Below are positions 4,764 through 5,932 of a stretch of 5,932 nt of DNA, in pieces (positions within the stretch are counted from its first letter, which is position 1; the number at the start of each line of letters is the position of its first letter). Origin of the DNA: a bacterium (Candidatus Gribaldobacteria) CG_4_10_14_0_8_um_filter_33_9 (lineage in GTDB: Bacteria; Patescibacteriota; Minisyncoccia; Minisyncoccales; CG1-02-41-26); the NCBI GenBank assembly GCA_002785165.1, contig PFMI01000005.1, positions 1-5,932 on the forward strand, written 5' to 3'. The position numbers and the translations under genes were made by a program. The notes under the pieces are model-generated. The model saw only the letters and a program-made list of their open reading frames with translations. It did no database searches and was not told where the DNA came from.

Positions 4764-5932
4764 GAACAAATCTTTGTTTATAACGCCTTTTTTTGCTTTT
4801 ACGCTTGGGATTTTAGCGATTATTTCGTAACCTTTTTCAGTCTTTTTTTCAAGAGAAATATCATAAACGCCAGGCTGAACCAAGCCGTAATAACGACCAA
4901 AAGCGTCAGTGGTAATAAAATGAATCTGCTGATTTAATTTCGCAAAAAATACCCGTAAAAACACAAATGGCAATGGTTTCTTTGTTTTTTTGTCTAAAAC
5001 CAAACCCCAGATTCTTTGTTTGAAACCAAAATGTTTTAAAATTCCCAAACCAACAAAAAACCAAATCATAATCTGATTAAAAATAGTTGGTTTCAAAATC
5101 CAAACAGCAAAAGATACAAAAAAACCAAGTAAAAATAAAATTTCTGGAATCCACCTTTTTACAATTTCCCAGCGATAATTAAATTTAATATATTTCTGTT
5201 TCGCCTTCTCGTTCCAATCAAAATCTAATGGATCCATCGGGATATTGATGGCAGTAATTTTCGGGTCAATAATCCTTAATAATCCACCACGATAAAGATT
5301 GTCATAAATTTCATCAGATGAACCTATAACTTTTTGAGAAGGAAATTGATAATGCGTTTTTTTTGTTTCAATATAATATTCTCCAGGCGGAACCAAAAAA
5401 CCAAAACGGCCATTCATGTCTGTAATCCTAGTTACTATTTCCTTACCATGTTTGTCTTTCAAAATAACATAAACCGGGTCTAACGGCTGTTTTGTTATTG
5501 AATCATAAACAACGCCCCATTGTCTTTTTCTCCCGCGCATCCATCCCGCCAAACTAAAGAAAGAAAGCAAACGAAAAGGCAAAACAGCAAAATCTGAAAG
5601 CGAAGCGGCAAAAGGCATTAAACTTATTAAGCCGGTAGACGCAGCCACTGTAACCGTTCCAACAGCAACTACTTTGGTCGCGATATTGACAACAGGCTCG
5701 GACATTACTTTTTGCACTTCTGGATTCTCGCGAATTTTTTCAACCTGTTTTCTAGCTTGTTTTTCAACCGCTCCCACTATTAATTTAACTTGCTGAACAT
5801 TTTCTTTGATTGCTTGTTGGGTTTGTTGAATTTTCTCGCCAATCACTTGCTGAATTTGTTGAATTTGTTGAACGCCACCACCGATTCCTTGCCAAACAGA
5901 TTCAATAATTGGAGACAAAGGCGATTCTGGTT
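4740..5932 (-). CDS. Membrane protein with two carboxypeptidase-regulatory-like domains (5' end outside window)
   Basis: The frame is still open at the window edge. The first available start is a TTG at 5918, and codons before it read P-E-S-P without a stop, so the N-terminus is probably missing. Counting from that TTG (392 residues), residues 10-70 are Gln-rich (QQIQQIQQ, QQTQQ) and charged, likely a coiled-coil or amphipathic helix. Residues 78-106 and 108-126 are hydrophobic. Residues 133-185 form a first carboxypeptidase-regulatory-like beta-sandwich (GVVYDSITKQPLDPVYV, then T-D-x-N-G-R-F-G-F-L-V-P-P-G-E-Y). A transmembrane pair lies at about 257-275 and 279-297. A second domain follows at 303-358 (GLVLDKKTKKPLPFVFLRV, T-D-A-F-G-R-Y, PGVYDISL). 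The family fold is a small extracytoplasmic beta-sandwich, and these multi-membrane versions are common in CPR genomes. The function is unknown; an envelope or surface role is inferred. The gene ends 20 bases before a strong terminator. Confidence 0.85.
   Translation of the reverse strand, partial: PESPLSPIIESVWQGIGGGVQQIQQIQQVIGEKIQQTQQAIKENVQQVKLIVGAVEKQARKQVEKIRENPEVQKVMSEPVVNIATKVVAVGTVTVAASTGLISLMPFAASLSDFAVLPFRLLSFFSLAGWMRGRKRQWGVVYDSITKQPLDPVYVILKDKHGKEIVTRITDMNGRFGFLVPPGEYYIETKKTHYQFPSQKVIGSSDEIYDNLYRGGLLRIIDPKITAINIPMDPLDFDWNEKAKQKYIKFNYRWEIVKRWIPEILFLLGFFVSFAVWILKPTIFNQIMIWFFVGLGILKHFGFKQRIWGLVLDKKTKKPLPFVFLRVFFAKLNQQIHFITTDAFGRYYGLVQPGVYDISLEKKTEKGYEIIAKIPSVKAKKGVINKDLFITDKQIT

Noticed and set aside
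1..5932. tRNA, rRNA, CRISPR array, riboswitch or transposase gene
   Set aside because: None seen: no cloverleaf-like arms, no regularly spaced repeats, no conserved leader structure and no transposase motifs on either strand.

Overview
The window looks like a piece of a small, AT-rich bacterial genome, most likely a Candidate Phyla Radiation (Patescibacteria, Parcubacteria-like) organism. This is inferred from gene style, not from a marker gene: all recognisable genes lie on the minus strand with gaps of 1-13 bases or a 4-base overlap, most starts lack a clear Shine-Dalgarno site, one promoter sits so close to its ATG that the mRNA should be leaderless, and there are short membrane-anchored proteins of the 'KGIST(P/L)IGIL(V/I)IVVLAGLVGGI' type plus a multi-membrane protein with carboxypeptidase-regulatory-like domains. 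Ordinary stop usage (UAA, UAG and UGA all as stops) fits what is seen, so this is not the UGA=Gly lineage.

The right half is intact, conserved sequence, read right to left. A 5'-truncated membrane protein with two carboxypeptidase-regulatory-like domains (4740-5932) ends at a perfect 38-bp palindrome that acts as a two-way terminator. Then comes a tight group: PfkB-family sugar or nucleoside kinase (3589-4578), a small [4Fe-4S] ferredoxin (3351-3575) and ribosomal protein bL25/Ctc (2714-3337). The bL25 stop overlaps the ATG of the next reading frame in an ATGA.

The left half (1-2717) is accessory and decaying. The frame coupled to bL25 (2717-2025) encodes a membrane-anchored extracytoplasmic protein but carries two in-frame TAA codons. 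It is followed by an orphan coding remnant (2077-1790), a patch of GC-rich hairpins and TTGACCCC-type motifs resembling a REP/BIME element (1651-1769), a complete RelE/ParE-type toxin-antitoxin operon with a consensus promoter (1604-1082), and a second copy of the membrane-anchor gene (857-215) that reads through only if two single-base deletions are restored. The leftmost 214 bases hold no gene but carry another copy of the REP-like motif.

No complete new defence or mobile system is visible. The notable points are the paired paralogues that share an exact 35-base anchor segment and are both broken, the toxin-antitoxin operon lodged between them, its apparently leaderless consensus promoter, and the repeated motif pair that may mark a non-autonomous mobile repeat.
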